A stretch of 14,944 bases of DNA. It comes from DASQHM01 sp035632095. GTDB lineage: Bacteria; Pseudomonadota; Alphaproteobacteria; Ferrovibrionales; Ferrovibrionaceae. The translations under genes were made by a program, and so were the position numbers. Of the stretch, positions 5,954-13,515 are shown one piece after another. The stretch lies in assembly GCA_035632095.1 (NCBI GenBank), contig DASQHM010000231.1, forward strand, positions 1 to 14,944, in the 5' to 3' direction. The notes under the pieces were generated by a model that saw only the letters and a program-made list of their open reading frames with translations, did not search any database and was not told the origin of the DNA. Position 1 is the stretch's first letter. Each line of letters starts with the position of its first letter.

Positions 5954-7330
5954 TCAGAACTTGAAGGCATTGGTCAGGTCGTTGGCCTTGGCGTCGCGCT
6001 CGCCGAGCGGCTTCAGCCCGTAGCGCAGCTCGATGAAGCGCAGGATCGAGGTTGTGTCGTATTCGGTGTGGTCCACGTAACCCTTCTTGGCGAAGGGGGA
6101 GACAATCAGGGTCGGCACGTGCGTGCCCGGACCCCATTTGTCCTTCTTGGGCGGAACCACGTGATCCCAATAGCCGCCGTTCTCATCCGACGTGATGATC
6201 ACCGCCACGTCCTTCCACAGAGCGCTCTTGCGGAGCTGTTGCAGCAGGCCGGCCACGTGCTTGTCGCCGGCAATCACCTCGGCATAACCCGGATGCTGAT
6301 TGAGTTCGCCGATCGGCTTATAGAACACCACCGAGGGCAGCTTGCCCGCCTTGATCCCGGCGAACATCTCGTTCGCGTCTTTCAGGTGCTCGGCCCGGCC
6401 GGGCGTGCCGTCGCCGTATTTACGGAAGAAGGCGAAGACCTGATGATGGAACTGAAAGTTCTTCCCCGGATTGCCGGCGAGCGCGTCGTTCCAGCCGCCG
6501 GAGTACCAGGCCCAACTCACGCCCTTTTCCGACAGCCGGTCGCCGATGGTCGGCATGTCCTGCGGCGGGACCAGGCGCTCGGCGGGCGCAGATTTCGGAT
6601 GGGGCGCGTAGACCGTGAAGGCGGTGTTGACCGCGAAACCGTCGGGCGTCACCACCCCGTCCTTGACCATGTTTCCCGACGCATCGAGCTCGGCCACCAT
6701 TTCCTTCGGCGCGTTCGGAAACGTCGGCGTGCAGGCGCAGACGAACCAGAAATGATTGAGGAACGATCCGCCGAAGGCGGCGTGATAGAAATTGTCGGCG
6801 AGCGTATAGCGGCGCGCCCATTGCCAGAGCTGCATCTTACGCCCGTCGTAGTAGCCCATGGATAGGCCGGCGGCGTCGGAAATGGCGGCGAACTTGTCCA
6901 TCTTTCCGCCGTCGATCTGCGCCTGCTCCTGATAATAGCGATGCACCAGATCGCCGGTCATCTTGTCGATGGCGACGTATTTGCCGATGTCGAACGGCTT
7001 GTTGGGCAGATCGGCCGGGAAATGCGGATCGGGCGCCGGCGGTTTCAGGGTGGTGTCGACCGGCTGCGGCAGGTGCTCGTAGGTCTTGCCGTTCTTGTCC
7101 ACTTGAGTCGACGTCGCGCCTGCGTTCTGCAAGCCATTGGCGCCCGGAAACAGGCCGTAAAGATTGTCGAAACTGCGGTTCTCCAGATAGATCACCACGA
7201 TATGCTTGATCCGGGTCATGCCCTTCGGCGGCGCGCCCTGCATTTCCTGTGCGGCCGCCGGCCCGATCGCCAATGCTGCGGAAGCCAGCAAGCCCAATCC
7301 GATTGCCGCCGACAGAACCGTGTGCCTCAT
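5954..7330 (-). CDS. Secreted phosphoesterase family protein (acid phosphatase / phospholipase C type)
   Basis: This 458-residue protein belongs to the phosphoesterase family that includes AcpA acid phosphatase and bacterial phospholipase C. A Sec signal peptide covers residues 1-27: positive MRH, a hydrophobic stretch, then PAAA before Gln28. The mature enzyme begins with the metal-binding block IVVIYLENRSFDNLYG at 44-59 and has the second conserved block SDENGGYWDHVVPP at 381-394, then THVPTLIVSPF. It would hydrolyse phosphate esters in the periplasm or outside the cell; substrate cannot be told from sequence. A good ribosome site (AAGGGA) precedes ATG 7330. It follows the sulfotransferase by 93 bases on the same strand, with a hairpin between them, so it may be a separate transcript. 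A role in glycan or phospholipid turnover would be inference. Confidence 0.9.
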   Translation of the reverse strand: MRHTVLSAAIGLGLLASAALAIGPAAAQEMQGAPPKGMTRIKHIVVIYLENRSFDNLYGLFPGANGLQNAGATSTQVDKNGKTYEHLPQPVDTTLKPPAPDPHFPADLPNKPFDIGKYVAIDKMTGDLVHRYYQEQAQIDGGKMDKFAAISDAAGLSMGYYDGRKMQLWQWARRYTLADNFYHAAFGGSFLNHFWFVCACTPTFPNAPKEMVAELDASGNMVKDGVVTPDGFAVNTAFTVYAPHPKSAPAERLVPPQDMPTIGDRLSEKGVSWAWYSGGWNDALAGNPGKNFQFHHQVFAFFRKYGDGTPGRAEHLKDANEMFAGIKAGKLPSVVFYKPIGELNQHPGYAEVIAGDKHVAGLLQQLRKSALWKDVAVIITSDENGGYWDHVVPPKKDKWGPGTHVPTLIVSPFAKKGYVDHTEYDTTSILRFIELRYGLKPLGERDAKANDLTNAFKF

Positions 7331-7364
7331 CGCCCGTTCCCTTTTTGCCTTCGCATTGTCCCAA

Positions 7365-7385
7365 GCGCGGCGAGATTAGCCGCGC
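7365..7385. terminator. Hairpin between sulfotransferase and phosphoesterase genes
   Basis: GCGCGGC (7365-7371) and GCCGCGC (7379-7385) form a perfect 7-bp stem with a 7-base loop, 39 bases after the sulfotransferase stop when read on the minus strand. No T run follows, so it may be a weak terminator or a leader hairpin of the phosphoesterase gene. Confidence 0.3.
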
Positions 7386-7423
7386 AGACGTGACAGGTTG
7401 ATGACAGACCGGCCTTCCGCGGC

Positions 7424-8272
7424 TTAGGCAACCGTTTCGCTGCTGAGGACATAGCCGAGTTTGCGCATCACATCGGCATGGGCGTCCTCGATGCGTTTGA
7501 TCTGCTCGGCCGTCAGGTCGTGGCGCCATTGCCCGGACTGGCCGGAACGGAAGAAGGCTTTGTCCGTGCGGTCGGAGCGCTCGATGAAGCCGGTCTCCTT
7601 CTCCTGCTTCTGCAAGACATCGAAGGAGGAGAACCTGATGGCCTTGACCAGGCGTTGCGGCGGCGGCTTCAGCCCGAGAAACTTCGCCACCCGGCCGAAG
7701 GTCGGCCCCGGCCGTTCCAGCATGTCCTCATAGCGCACCGTGATGAATTGCTTATGCTCGACCGACATCCAGCTCGACACGTGTTGCGACCACGTGCCGT
7801 AATATTGCGGCGCATTGATCCCGTCGAATTTCGAACGCGCGGTCGGAGAATTCATGATGGTAATGGCGCCGTCCACGTCGGTGCCGAAATGCGACGCCGC
7901 GGAAAGCGCGACGTCGCGCGGATCGCGGACGATGTGGATGCCGCCGGCGGTGCATTCCATGGTGATCGTCGAGGCGCCGCCGACTTCGGCCAGCGCCATA
8001 TGCGTTTTCACGAAAACCGAATCGGTGCTTTGCGTGGTGAACCAGCGATGCACCTTGGGGCGGAGAGCGGCGAAGTCCTCGTCGGTCATGCCGTCGAGAG
8101 GCCGGCCCGCCGCCGCCTCGTAGAACTCAGCCAGCGTGTCGCCGAGCGTGAACTGGGTGAGCTCGTTGATCGGCACCGGCTTGTCCGGATTGCGCAGCAG
8201 ATTGTGCAGGAAGGCGCGCATCCAGGTATTGCCCGACTTCGGGTAGGACGCTATCCAGATGATTCCGCCCAT
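7424..8272 (-). CDS. PAPS-dependent sulfotransferase domain protein
   Basis: A 282-residue cytosolic sulfotransferase-fold protein. The 5'-phosphosulfate loop is IASYPKSGNTWMR, with YPKSGNTW at residues 10-17. The 3'-phosphate-binding segment is IVRDPRDVALS at 114-124. A VKTHMAL strand with a candidate catalytic His is at 88-94, and a late FFRSGQSGQWRHDLT segment matches the family's R-x-G-x-x-G-x-W motif. It transfers sulfate from PAPS to a hydroxyl or amine, but the acceptor cannot be told. I placed the start at ATG 8272, as the P-loop strand follows directly; an in-frame GTG at 8284 would add four residues. It lies 80 bases after the OGT gene and just upstream of the phosphoesterase, and cysD-cysNC further along can supply PAPS. 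A role in sulfating a surface glycan or glycoprotein is inferred from the neighbours. Confidence 0.9.
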   Translation of the reverse strand: MGGIIWIASYPKSGNTWMRAFLHNLLRNPDKPVPINELTQFTLGDTLAEFYEAAAGRPLDGMTDEDFAALRPKVHRWFTTQSTDSVFVKTHMALAEVGGASTITMECTAGGIHIVRDPRDVALSAASHFGTDVDGAITIMNSPTARSKFDGINAPQYYGTWSQHVSSWMSVEHKQFITVRYEDMLERPGPTFGRVAKFLGLKPPPQRLVKAIRFSSFDVLQKQEKETGFIERSDRTDKAFFRSGQSGQWRHDLTAEQIKRIEDAHADVMRKLGYVLSSETVA

Positions 8273-8352
8273 CGCCGGATGCACTTTGCCGCTTCGCCAG
8301 CGCGATTACTAACCGATCCGCGCCCGGAATTCAAAGCGCCGCCGCGTTTTGC

Positions 8353-10449
8353 TCATCTTGGCTCGGGCGGAACCGCAAAGGCGCGCGGCGCTTCGCCCCG
8401 GCAGGCGATGTCCCACATTTTGGTATAGGCCGCCTCGATGTGCCGCCGGAATCGATCGGTGTCGAACAGCGGCGTGGTCAGGCGGTTGCGCGCCAGCCTC
8501 GCGCGCAAGTCCCGCAGCATCTCGGGCTCCCGTGCCAGCTTGAGCGCGAGCGCTTCGTAGTCGGCAAGGTTGTCGGTGACCAACTCCGGCAAGCCGATCG
8601 CATGCAGCAGGCTGCCCGCCACCCTTCCGACGAAGGTCTTGCCAGCGCAGGTCAGCACCGGGAGCCCGACCCAGAGCGCGTCGCTCGCCGTGGTATGGGC
8701 GTTTACGGGAAGCGTATCGAGAAACAGGTCCGCCAGACGGCTGCGGGCGAGATACTCAGGAAGCTTGGCGAAAGGCGTGAACACCAGGCGCGCCGGGTCA
8801 ACGCCACGCCCCGCGGCCTCGCGACGAAGATTGGTGTCGGTCCATTCGTTGGCGCGGAGCAGCCAAAGCACGCTGCCGGGAACGGCGTGCAAGAGGCGCA
8901 TCCAAATGTCCCAAATCATCGGCGTCACTTTATAGGTGTTGTTGAAGCAGCAAAATATGAAGCCCTCGGCCGGCAAGCCGAATTCGGCACGATTCGGCGT
9001 GATATCTGCGATGGCCCGCTTGCTGTCATTGACCTGGTAGCAGTCGGGCAGGTGCACAAGCCTTTCCGAAAAGAACGGCTGTTGGTCCGCCGGAACGACG
9101 AACGGATCCACCAGGATGTAGTCAATGAAGTCGGCGCCGGTCGTGGCGGGATAGCCTATATAGTGCACCTGCACCGGGGCGGGCCGATGCGCGAAGATGC
9201 CGATGCGCGTATCTTCAGTGTGACCCTTCAAATCGATGGCAATGTCGATGCCCGCTTCGGCGATCTGACGCGCCGCCTCGGCGTCGCTGCCGGTCCGCAA
9301 GTCCACGAAGTGGTCGAAGGCGCGCTCGAGGCGGCGGCCCATCTCGCTCTTTTCATCGGGCCCGTAGGAAAAGCCCCACACTTCGAACCGCGAACGATCA
9401 TGATGTTCGAACAATTCCGCAATCAGGAAAGCCGTCGCATGAGTCCAATAGTCCGCGGATACATATCCGATGCGAAGCCGGTCCCGCTTGGCCGGGACCG
9501 ATCTCGCCACGGCCTTCGGCCGTTCGCGAAATTTGTCTGCAAGGCATTGCCGAGCGCAGAGCAGCTGTTGGTCGGGCTCCTCCGACACGGTCATATGAAT
9601 GAACGGTTCTTCGACGGACAGATTGCCGCGGACGCGCTCGCGTAGTTCCCGCGCCGCCTCATCGAACCCGCGCCAGTCACACATACTCTGCCGCAGAAAC
9701 AGCAACTGGCCGAAGGCGTAGCGATAATAGGGTCGCAGCTCGAGAGTGCGCTGAAAGCTGGCAATGGCCGCGTCGTACTGCCGAAGCAATCGGTACGCGT
9801 TTCCGAGATTACAGTATGCTTCGGCGTAGTCCGGGCGAATCTCGATGGCGCGGAGACATTGCTCCGCTGCTTCCGTGTATTGTCGCTGATTATAGAGTGC
9901 GGCGCCGAGGTTGTTGTATGCCTCGGCATAGTCAGGCTTTGCGGCGATAGCGCGGCGATAGTGTACGATGGCCTCCGACGGCAGACCAGCTTCGTCCAGC
10001 GCATTTCCGAGATTGTAGTGTGCCTCGGCATAGTCAGGTCGCGCTTGAATTGCGCGGCGATAGTGTAGGACTGCCATCGCCGAATCTGCGGTCGCGGCCA
10101 ATGCATTGGCAAGGTTGTAGTGCGCCTCCGCATAGGCCGGACGGAGTTCGATGGCGCGGCGGTAACTGGCGATGGCTTGCTCGACACGGTCGAGCTTACG
10201 CAACGCGACGCCAAGGTTGTTGTGGGCTTCGGGCACGTTCGGATCGAGACGCACGAACTCGCCAAGAGCTTCCGCGGCGGCGGCGTGATCGCCCAGACGC
10301 ATGCGGGCGACGCCCAACATAAGCCACGCCCGAGCGTTACCAGGTTCGGCGCGAAGGATGTCGTCCAGACGCGCCGCGGCCTCGTCAAACCGGCCGGCGC
10401 GATGTAGTCGAATCGCCTCGTTCATCATTTCCGGAGCGGATGCCGTCAT
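8353..10449 (-). CDS. TPR-containing O-GlcNAc transferase, SPINDLY/GT41 family
   Basis: A 698-residue protein. Seven 34-residue TPRs fill about residues 5-242 (motifs such as AEAHYNLGNAL and AIEIRPDY), then a CDWR linker at 257-260, then the two-lobed GT41 catalytic region from about 323. Conserved points shared with human OGT and bacterial homologues include RIGYVSADYWTHATAFL with His337, the RPAPVQVHYIGYPATTG block at 422-438, CCFNNTYK ending at Lys507, VLWLLR at 527-532, and NAHTTASD at 583-590. All look intact, so an active enzyme is likely. It would transfer a sugar from a nucleotide donor to Ser/Thr of proteins, with the TPRs choosing the target; the donor (UDP-GlcNAc or another) is unknown. 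ATG 10449 has a GAAGGG site about 12 bases upstream. It follows the fusion gene by 32 bases. Its TPRs 3-7 are unusually alike at DNA level. Confidence 0.93.
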   Translation of the reverse strand: MTASAPEMMNEAIRLHRAGRFDEAAARLDDILRAEPGNARAWLMLGVARMRLGDHAAAAEALGEFVRLDPNVPEAHNNLGVALRKLDRVEQAIASYRRAIELRPAYAEAHYNLANALAATADSAMAVLHYRRAIQARPDYAEAHYNLGNALDEAGLPSEAIVHYRRAIAAKPDYAEAYNNLGAALYNQRQYTEAAEQCLRAIEIRPDYAEAYCNLGNAYRLLRQYDAAIASFQRTLELRPYYRYAFGQLLFLRQSMCDWRGFDEAARELRERVRGNLSVEEPFIHMTVSEEPDQQLLCARQCLADKFRERPKAVARSVPAKRDRLRIGYVSADYWTHATAFLIAELFEHHDRSRFEVWGFSYGPDEKSEMGRRLERAFDHFVDLRTGSDAEAARQIAEAGIDIAIDLKGHTEDTRIGIFAHRPAPVQVHYIGYPATTGADFIDYILVDPFVVPADQQPFFSERLVHLPDCYQVNDSKRAIADITPNRAEFGLPAEGFIFCCFNNTYKVTPMIWDIWMRLLHAVPGSVLWLLRANEWTDTNLRREAAGRGVDPARLVFTPFAKLPEYLARSRLADLFLDTLPVNAHTTASDALWVGLPVLTCAGKTFVGRVAGSLLHAIGLPELVTDNLADYEALALKLAREPEMLRDLRARLARNRLTTPLFDTDRFRRHIEAAYTKMWDIACRGEAPRAFAVPPEPR
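9724..10233 (-). repeat. 102-base tandem repeats encoding TPRs 3-7
   Basis: Five consecutive 102-base units match one another at DNA level. The clearest copies share TGCCTCGGCATAGTCAGG at 9919-9936 and 10021-10038, exactly 102 bases apart. GCGCGGCGATAGTGTA recurs at 9950-9965 and 10052-10067, also 102 apart. A diverged copy of the first word starts at 9817. Identity at synonymous positions suggests duplication or gene conversion after the TPR fold arose. Confidence 0.7.
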
Positions 10450-10481
10450 AGTGCGTCGAACCCTTCGCTGGCGGGACCGCG

Positions 10482-11981
10482 TCAGAGATCCAGGTGGAAG
10501 GTGTGGCTGAAGGCACGCGCCATCTGCCGCTCCTCCATGGTCGTCTCGCGCTTGGTCAGCACCATGGACATGGAATCGATCGCGCGGGGCGTCGTGACGA
10601 TATCGCCGCCTTGGATGCCCTTTTTCTTAAGCGCCTGGCCGAGCGGCGTAAAGTTGAAACGCAATTCCGTAAGATCAAAACGATGATCGAGCCAACCCAT
10701 GTACCAGAACCACTCGGTGTAATACAGCCACGAATTCTCGTTGAACGCCCGCACATGGGTCGGATCCTGCCACGCGCCAAGCGAAAGATCGTACGGCACC
10801 TGGATGCGGAATTTGCCGCCGAGCTTCAGCAGAGAAAGACACTGCGTCACCAACGTCGAAAGGTCGGGCACATGTTCGAGCACGTCGTTGGCGACGATTT
10901 CTTCGAACGTGCCGGGGTTCAAGACGAATTCGCCGTATGAGCGCGACCTCACCGTGAGGGGCAAAGCCATGGGCCGCGACAAGTCGATTTCGAGATCGGC
11001 GCCCACTTCGGGCAAAACATCGATGTTGAGGTAGCCAGGGCGATAATCCTTGCCGCTGCCGAGATTGATGCGGCTGGGGAATACCGGATTGCTATGTGCC
11101 GTGACGCGACGATGCTGTTCCAGGGCCGCATCCAGCGCCGCCGCGAATTGCGGCCGGGGGTCGAGCTCGCGGAATTTAGCGAGTTTTCGTTGCGCCGCCG
11201 CGTCGAAGTCCCCGTCGCTTTTCAGCAGCCGCACGGCGTAGTCGACGATGCCTTCCCCGCCAGGCAGAAACAGCGCATCGGCAAAGGGCGCGGGTGCGGA
11301 GTTTTCGGCGTAGGTTTCGGAGATCACCGGCACGCCGTTGATGAGCGGGTAAAAGCAGCGAATCTGCTCGAAAACTTGAGCTTCGTAGAAGTGCAGGTTC
11401 AGAACGGCCCTGGATCTGGCGATATACGAGTCGCGCTCCGGTCCGTAGATTCCGTTGAGCACCACCGGCTTCACGCCCGCGGCGCCGAAGGCCTCGATCA
11501 ACCGCTTGCGGCGCTCATTGATGCTGCCATAGAAGAGCAACGGAATGTCCTTCGCGCCGCCGGCGCGGATGGTGCGCAGCTTCTCGCAAAAAAAGAAGCT
11601 CACCAGGCGCTTGTCGTCGTGCGGAATGCGCGACAGATTTGCCTGGGAGTAATCCCAGACATGAAAGTTTCGCAGAAGCTCGCCGTATTGCTTCGTCTTG
11701 AACCAGGCGTTGGCCTCTGGTAGCTGTTCGCCGTTGAAGATCACCGATCCCGGCGGCAACGTCGCACCGTCGGCCAGCAGGTGGGCACCCAAAACGATGT
11801 TCAAGCGGCTCGGATCGAGCACGTTTTTCGCAATTTTGGCGCGATATCCGCAAGCCTCGATCAGTGCCGCGAAATAACGGGCGACCTCGAGAAACGCCAT
11901 GGAGTGGATGTAGCCCGCCGGCTGGATGATGACGATCCCGATCGCCGGAGAAGATTGCGCCTGCATGGCGTTCGCGCTCAT
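10482..11981 (-). CDS. Glycosyltransferase-like / SAM methyltransferase fusion protein
   Basis: A 499-residue two-part protein. Residues 11-295 look like a GT-B-type glycosyltransferase: an N-terminal IGIVIIQPAGYIHSMAF strand-loop, a PLLFYGSINERRKRLIE segment at 147-163 as in group 1 transferases, and LNLHFYEAQVFEQIRCF followed by INGVPVISE at 194-222, which resembles the sugar-nucleotide binding block. Residues 303-479 form a class I methyltransferase: RINLGSGKDYRPGYLNID with the SAM loop LGSG at 307-310, ANDVLEHVPDL at 364-374 and LLKLGGKFRIQVPYD at 384-398. It probably both adds and methylates a sugar, or the GT half recognises the sugar to be methylated. ATG 11981 overlaps the upstream stop as ATGA, suggesting coupled translation; an in-frame start at 12077 would overlap that gene by 100 bases. 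The GT half is the less certain call, and no close named relative is evident. Confidence 0.82.
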   Translation of the reverse strand: MSANAMQAQSSPAIGIVIIQPAGYIHSMAFLEVARYFAALIEACGYRAKIAKNVLDPSRLNIVLGAHLLADGATLPPGSVIFNGEQLPEANAWFKTKQYGELLRNFHVWDYSQANLSRIPHDDKRLVSFFFCEKLRTIRAGGAKDIPLLFYGSINERRKRLIEAFGAAGVKPVVLNGIYGPERDSYIARSRAVLNLHFYEAQVFEQIRCFYPLINGVPVISETYAENSAPAPFADALFLPGGEGIVDYAVRLLKSDGDFDAAAQRKLAKFRELDPRPQFAAALDAALEQHRRVTAHSNPVFPSRINLGSGKDYRPGYLNIDVLPEVGADLEIDLSRPMALPLTVRSRSYGEFVLNPGTFEEIVANDVLEHVPDLSTLVTQCLSLLKLGGKFRIQVPYDLSLGAWQDPTHVRAFNENSWLYYTEWFWYMGWLDHRFDLTELRFNFTPLGQALKKKGIQGGDIVTTPRAIDSMSMVLTKRETTMEERQMARAFSHTFHLDL

Positions 11982-12730
11982 GCCTGCTTGATCCAATAGA
12001 TCCCGACGCCGTCGATCGGCTGGATCGGCGCGTCGATGCGGCGGGCATTGCGAAAATCGTGGATCGCCTGCCGGCACGCCGGAATGACGCCGAAGTCGTC
12101 GACGATGATAACGCCGCCAGGCGACACCTTCTCGTAAAGCGCAGTAAGGGCGTCCATGGTCGATTCGTACATGTCGCCGTCCAGGCGCAGGATCGCCAAT
12201 TTCTCGATTGGCGCCGTTGGGAGCGTGTCCTTGAACCAGCCTTTGAGGAAGCGGACCTGATCGTCGAGCAGGCCGTATTTGGCGAAATTCGCTTGAACCT
12301 CCTCCAGGGAAATAGCGAGTTCAGGATATTTGTGATGCGCGTCGCCCCTGTCGGCCGGATAGCGCTCGGGATCAGGCAAAGGCAGCCCTTCGAAGGAATC
12401 CGCAACCCAGACGGTGCGGTCGTCGATGCCATAGGCCTTCAAGATGGCGCGCATATAGATGCACGCGCCGCCTCGCCAGACGCCCGTTTCGATCAGATCG
12501 CCCGGCACGGAATTCTTCAAGACGTGCTCGACGGCGCCGCGCAGGTTTTCCATGCGGAATTTGCCGATCATGGTGTGCGCGCGCAGCGGCCAATCGAGCC
12601 CCCGAATGCGTTTCTCCGGATCAAATTCCGGTTTGGACCACGGATCCTGGGACGGATCTTCGTAGATCAAGCCGAGCAGGCAGCGCTCGATCAGATCGAG
12701 ATATAGGTGACGCGCATCGGCCAACGCCAT
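11978..12730 (-). CDS. TylF/MycF-type macrocin O-methyltransferase family protein
   Basis: A 250-residue SAM-dependent O-methyltransferase of the TylF family, whose founding members methylate sugar hydroxyls on macrolides. Visible blocks are YLDLIERCLLGLIYEDP at 10-26, DWPLRAHTMIG at 46-56, the SAM-binding LIETGVWRGGACIYMR at 79-94, VADSFEGLP at 109-117, RLDGDMYEST at 182-191 and IVDDFG at 209-214. The aspartates at 184, 211 and 212 fit the family's metal-binding set. A sugar hydroxyl on a surface glycan is the likely acceptor, given the neighbours, but the exact position is unknown. It starts six bases after the acetyltransferase stop, with GGTGA overlapping that stop as a possible ribosome site, and overlaps the next gene by four bases. 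These three genes are almost certainly one transcript. Confidence 0.92.
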   Translation of the reverse strand: MALADARHLYLDLIERCLLGLIYEDPSQDPWSKPEFDPEKRIRGLDWPLRAHTMIGKFRMENLRGAVEHVLKNSVPGDLIETGVWRGGACIYMRAILKAYGIDDRTVWVADSFEGLPLPDPERYPADRGDAHHKYPELAISLEEVQANFAKYGLLDDQVRFLKGWFKDTLPTAPIEKLAILRLDGDMYESTMDALTALYEKVSPGGVIIVDDFGVIPACRQAIHDFRNARRIDAPIQPIDGVGIYWIKQA

Positions 12731-12736
12731 CGTCCG

Positions 12737-13342
12737 TCACCGGCCCATGGCGTTGTTCGCCGAAGCGGCCGAGACCTCCTGTTCCGCGGCATCCAGGAAT
12801 TTTGCGATATCGGGCTGCATCAGCAGCGAAATATGACGCCGTACGCGCGCCACGTCCCAATCCCACCAGCGAAGCGCCAGCAAGCGGCGGATGATATCGT
12901 CGGAAAACCGGCGGCGGATCGCGCGGGCGGGGTTGCCGACCATCACCGCATAGGGCGCCACGTCGTGGCCGACCACCGCATGCGCCCCGATCACCGCGCC
13001 ATCCCCGATCGAAACACCCGAAAGAATGATGGCATGAGACCCGATCCAAACGTCATTGCCGATGTGGACGTCGCCCTTGGTCGCCGGATGGCCGGGAATG
13101 TGCGCCGCTTCCGGCCAGTCGGCAATAGCGGAGAACGGATATGTCGTCACCCAGTCAGTGCGATGATTTCCGCCCAGAAAAATCTCGATACCATCGGCCA
13201 GCGAACAATACTTGCCGATACTCAGCGTCGCCGGTTCGCCCCACCAGCGCAAACCAGGCACGCCGTACGAGAAATCTCCAATTTTGAAACCGAAGCGACC
13301 CAGAGCGTCACGGGTCAGAGGCGGGTTTACCTGGCGGGTCAT
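12737..13342 (-). CDS. CatB-type O-acetyltransferase (xenobiotic acyltransferase, left-handed beta-helix)
   Basis: From ATG 13342 the protein has 201 residues. It shows the hexapeptide-repeat pattern of CatB/Vat-type acetyltransferases: FSYGVPGLRWWG near 24-35, LSIGKYCSLADG at 40-51, the active-site segment GGNHRTDWVTTYPF with His60, then VHIGNDVWIGSHAIILSGVSIG at 92-113 (two overlapping hexapeptide stretches), GAHAVVGHDV and MVGNPAR at 134-140. The family transfers acetyl from acetyl-CoA to a hydroxyl; surface-polysaccharide and Nod-factor acetyltransferases share the fold. An in-frame TTG at 13414 with AGAAGG about ten bases upstream would add 24 residues. Those first codons are AT-rich at third positions, so I prefer the ATG. 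It is the first gene of the minus-strand cluster, and its promoter should lie in 13343-13515. O-acetylation of the same glycan is inferred from context. Antibiotic acetylation is less likely here. Confidence 0.88.
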   Translation of the reverse strand: MTRQVNPPLTRDALGRFGFKIGDFSYGVPGLRWWGEPATLSIGKYCSLADGIEIFLGGNHRTDWVTTYPFSAIADWPEAAHIPGHPATKGDVHIGNDVWIGSHAIILSGVSIGDGAVIGAHAVVGHDVAPYAVMVGNPARAIRRRFSDDIIRRLLALRWWDWDVARVRRHISLLMQPDIAKFLDAAEQEVSAASANNAMGR

Positions 13343-13515
13343 CGGGTATGTCTTTTCGGCGCGAATATGCAGCCGCTTCCATATATCACGGAACCCAAAT
13401 TGCGGAACAACCAATGCTGGCAGACCTTCTAACTATCTGAATAAATGCTAGAATTTTCTATCTTTGGAGGCAGCCGGTACGCGTAGCAAAATCAATCCGC
13501 CGCAGCCCGCCGCGC
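13343..13515. promoter_or_regulatory. AT-rich divergent promoter region with a small palindrome
   Basis: This gap between the minus-strand acetyltransferase and the plus-strand OGT is clearly more AT-rich than the surrounding genes, especially at 13380-13465. TAGAA-TT-TTCTA (13449-13460) is a perfect 5-bp inverted repeat that includes TAGAAT, a five-of-six match to a sigma-70 -10 box. I found no convincing -35 partner at 16-18 bases on either strand. It probably carries promoters for both directions, and the palindrome could be an operator. GGAGG at 13466-13470 has no suitable start close behind it. Confidence 0.4.

Noticed and set aside
3069..6023. A 984-codon open frame on the plus strand opposite cysNC and cysD
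   Set aside because: It is antisense to two clearly recognised genes with intact motifs. High-GC genomes commonly have few stop codons in the opposite frame, and its translation shows no domain and a composition rich in Arg, His and Ala.
5927..6865. Open frame on the plus strand opposite the phosphoesterase gene
   Set aside because: It is a shadow of the minus-strand gene, which has a signal peptide and both conserved motifs. Similar antisense frames opposite the sulfotransferase (7478-8428) and OGT (8440-9645) are rejected for the same reason.
9724..10233. CRISPR-like array
   Set aside because: The repeats have a 102-base period, are continuous with no unique spacers, and encode TPR units in frame.
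12737..13342. Chloramphenicol resistance gene (catB)
   Set aside because: The fold and His motif are shared with CatB, but the gene sits in a glycan modification cluster, so O-acetylation of a sugar is more likely. Activity on chloramphenicol cannot be excluded from sequence alone.
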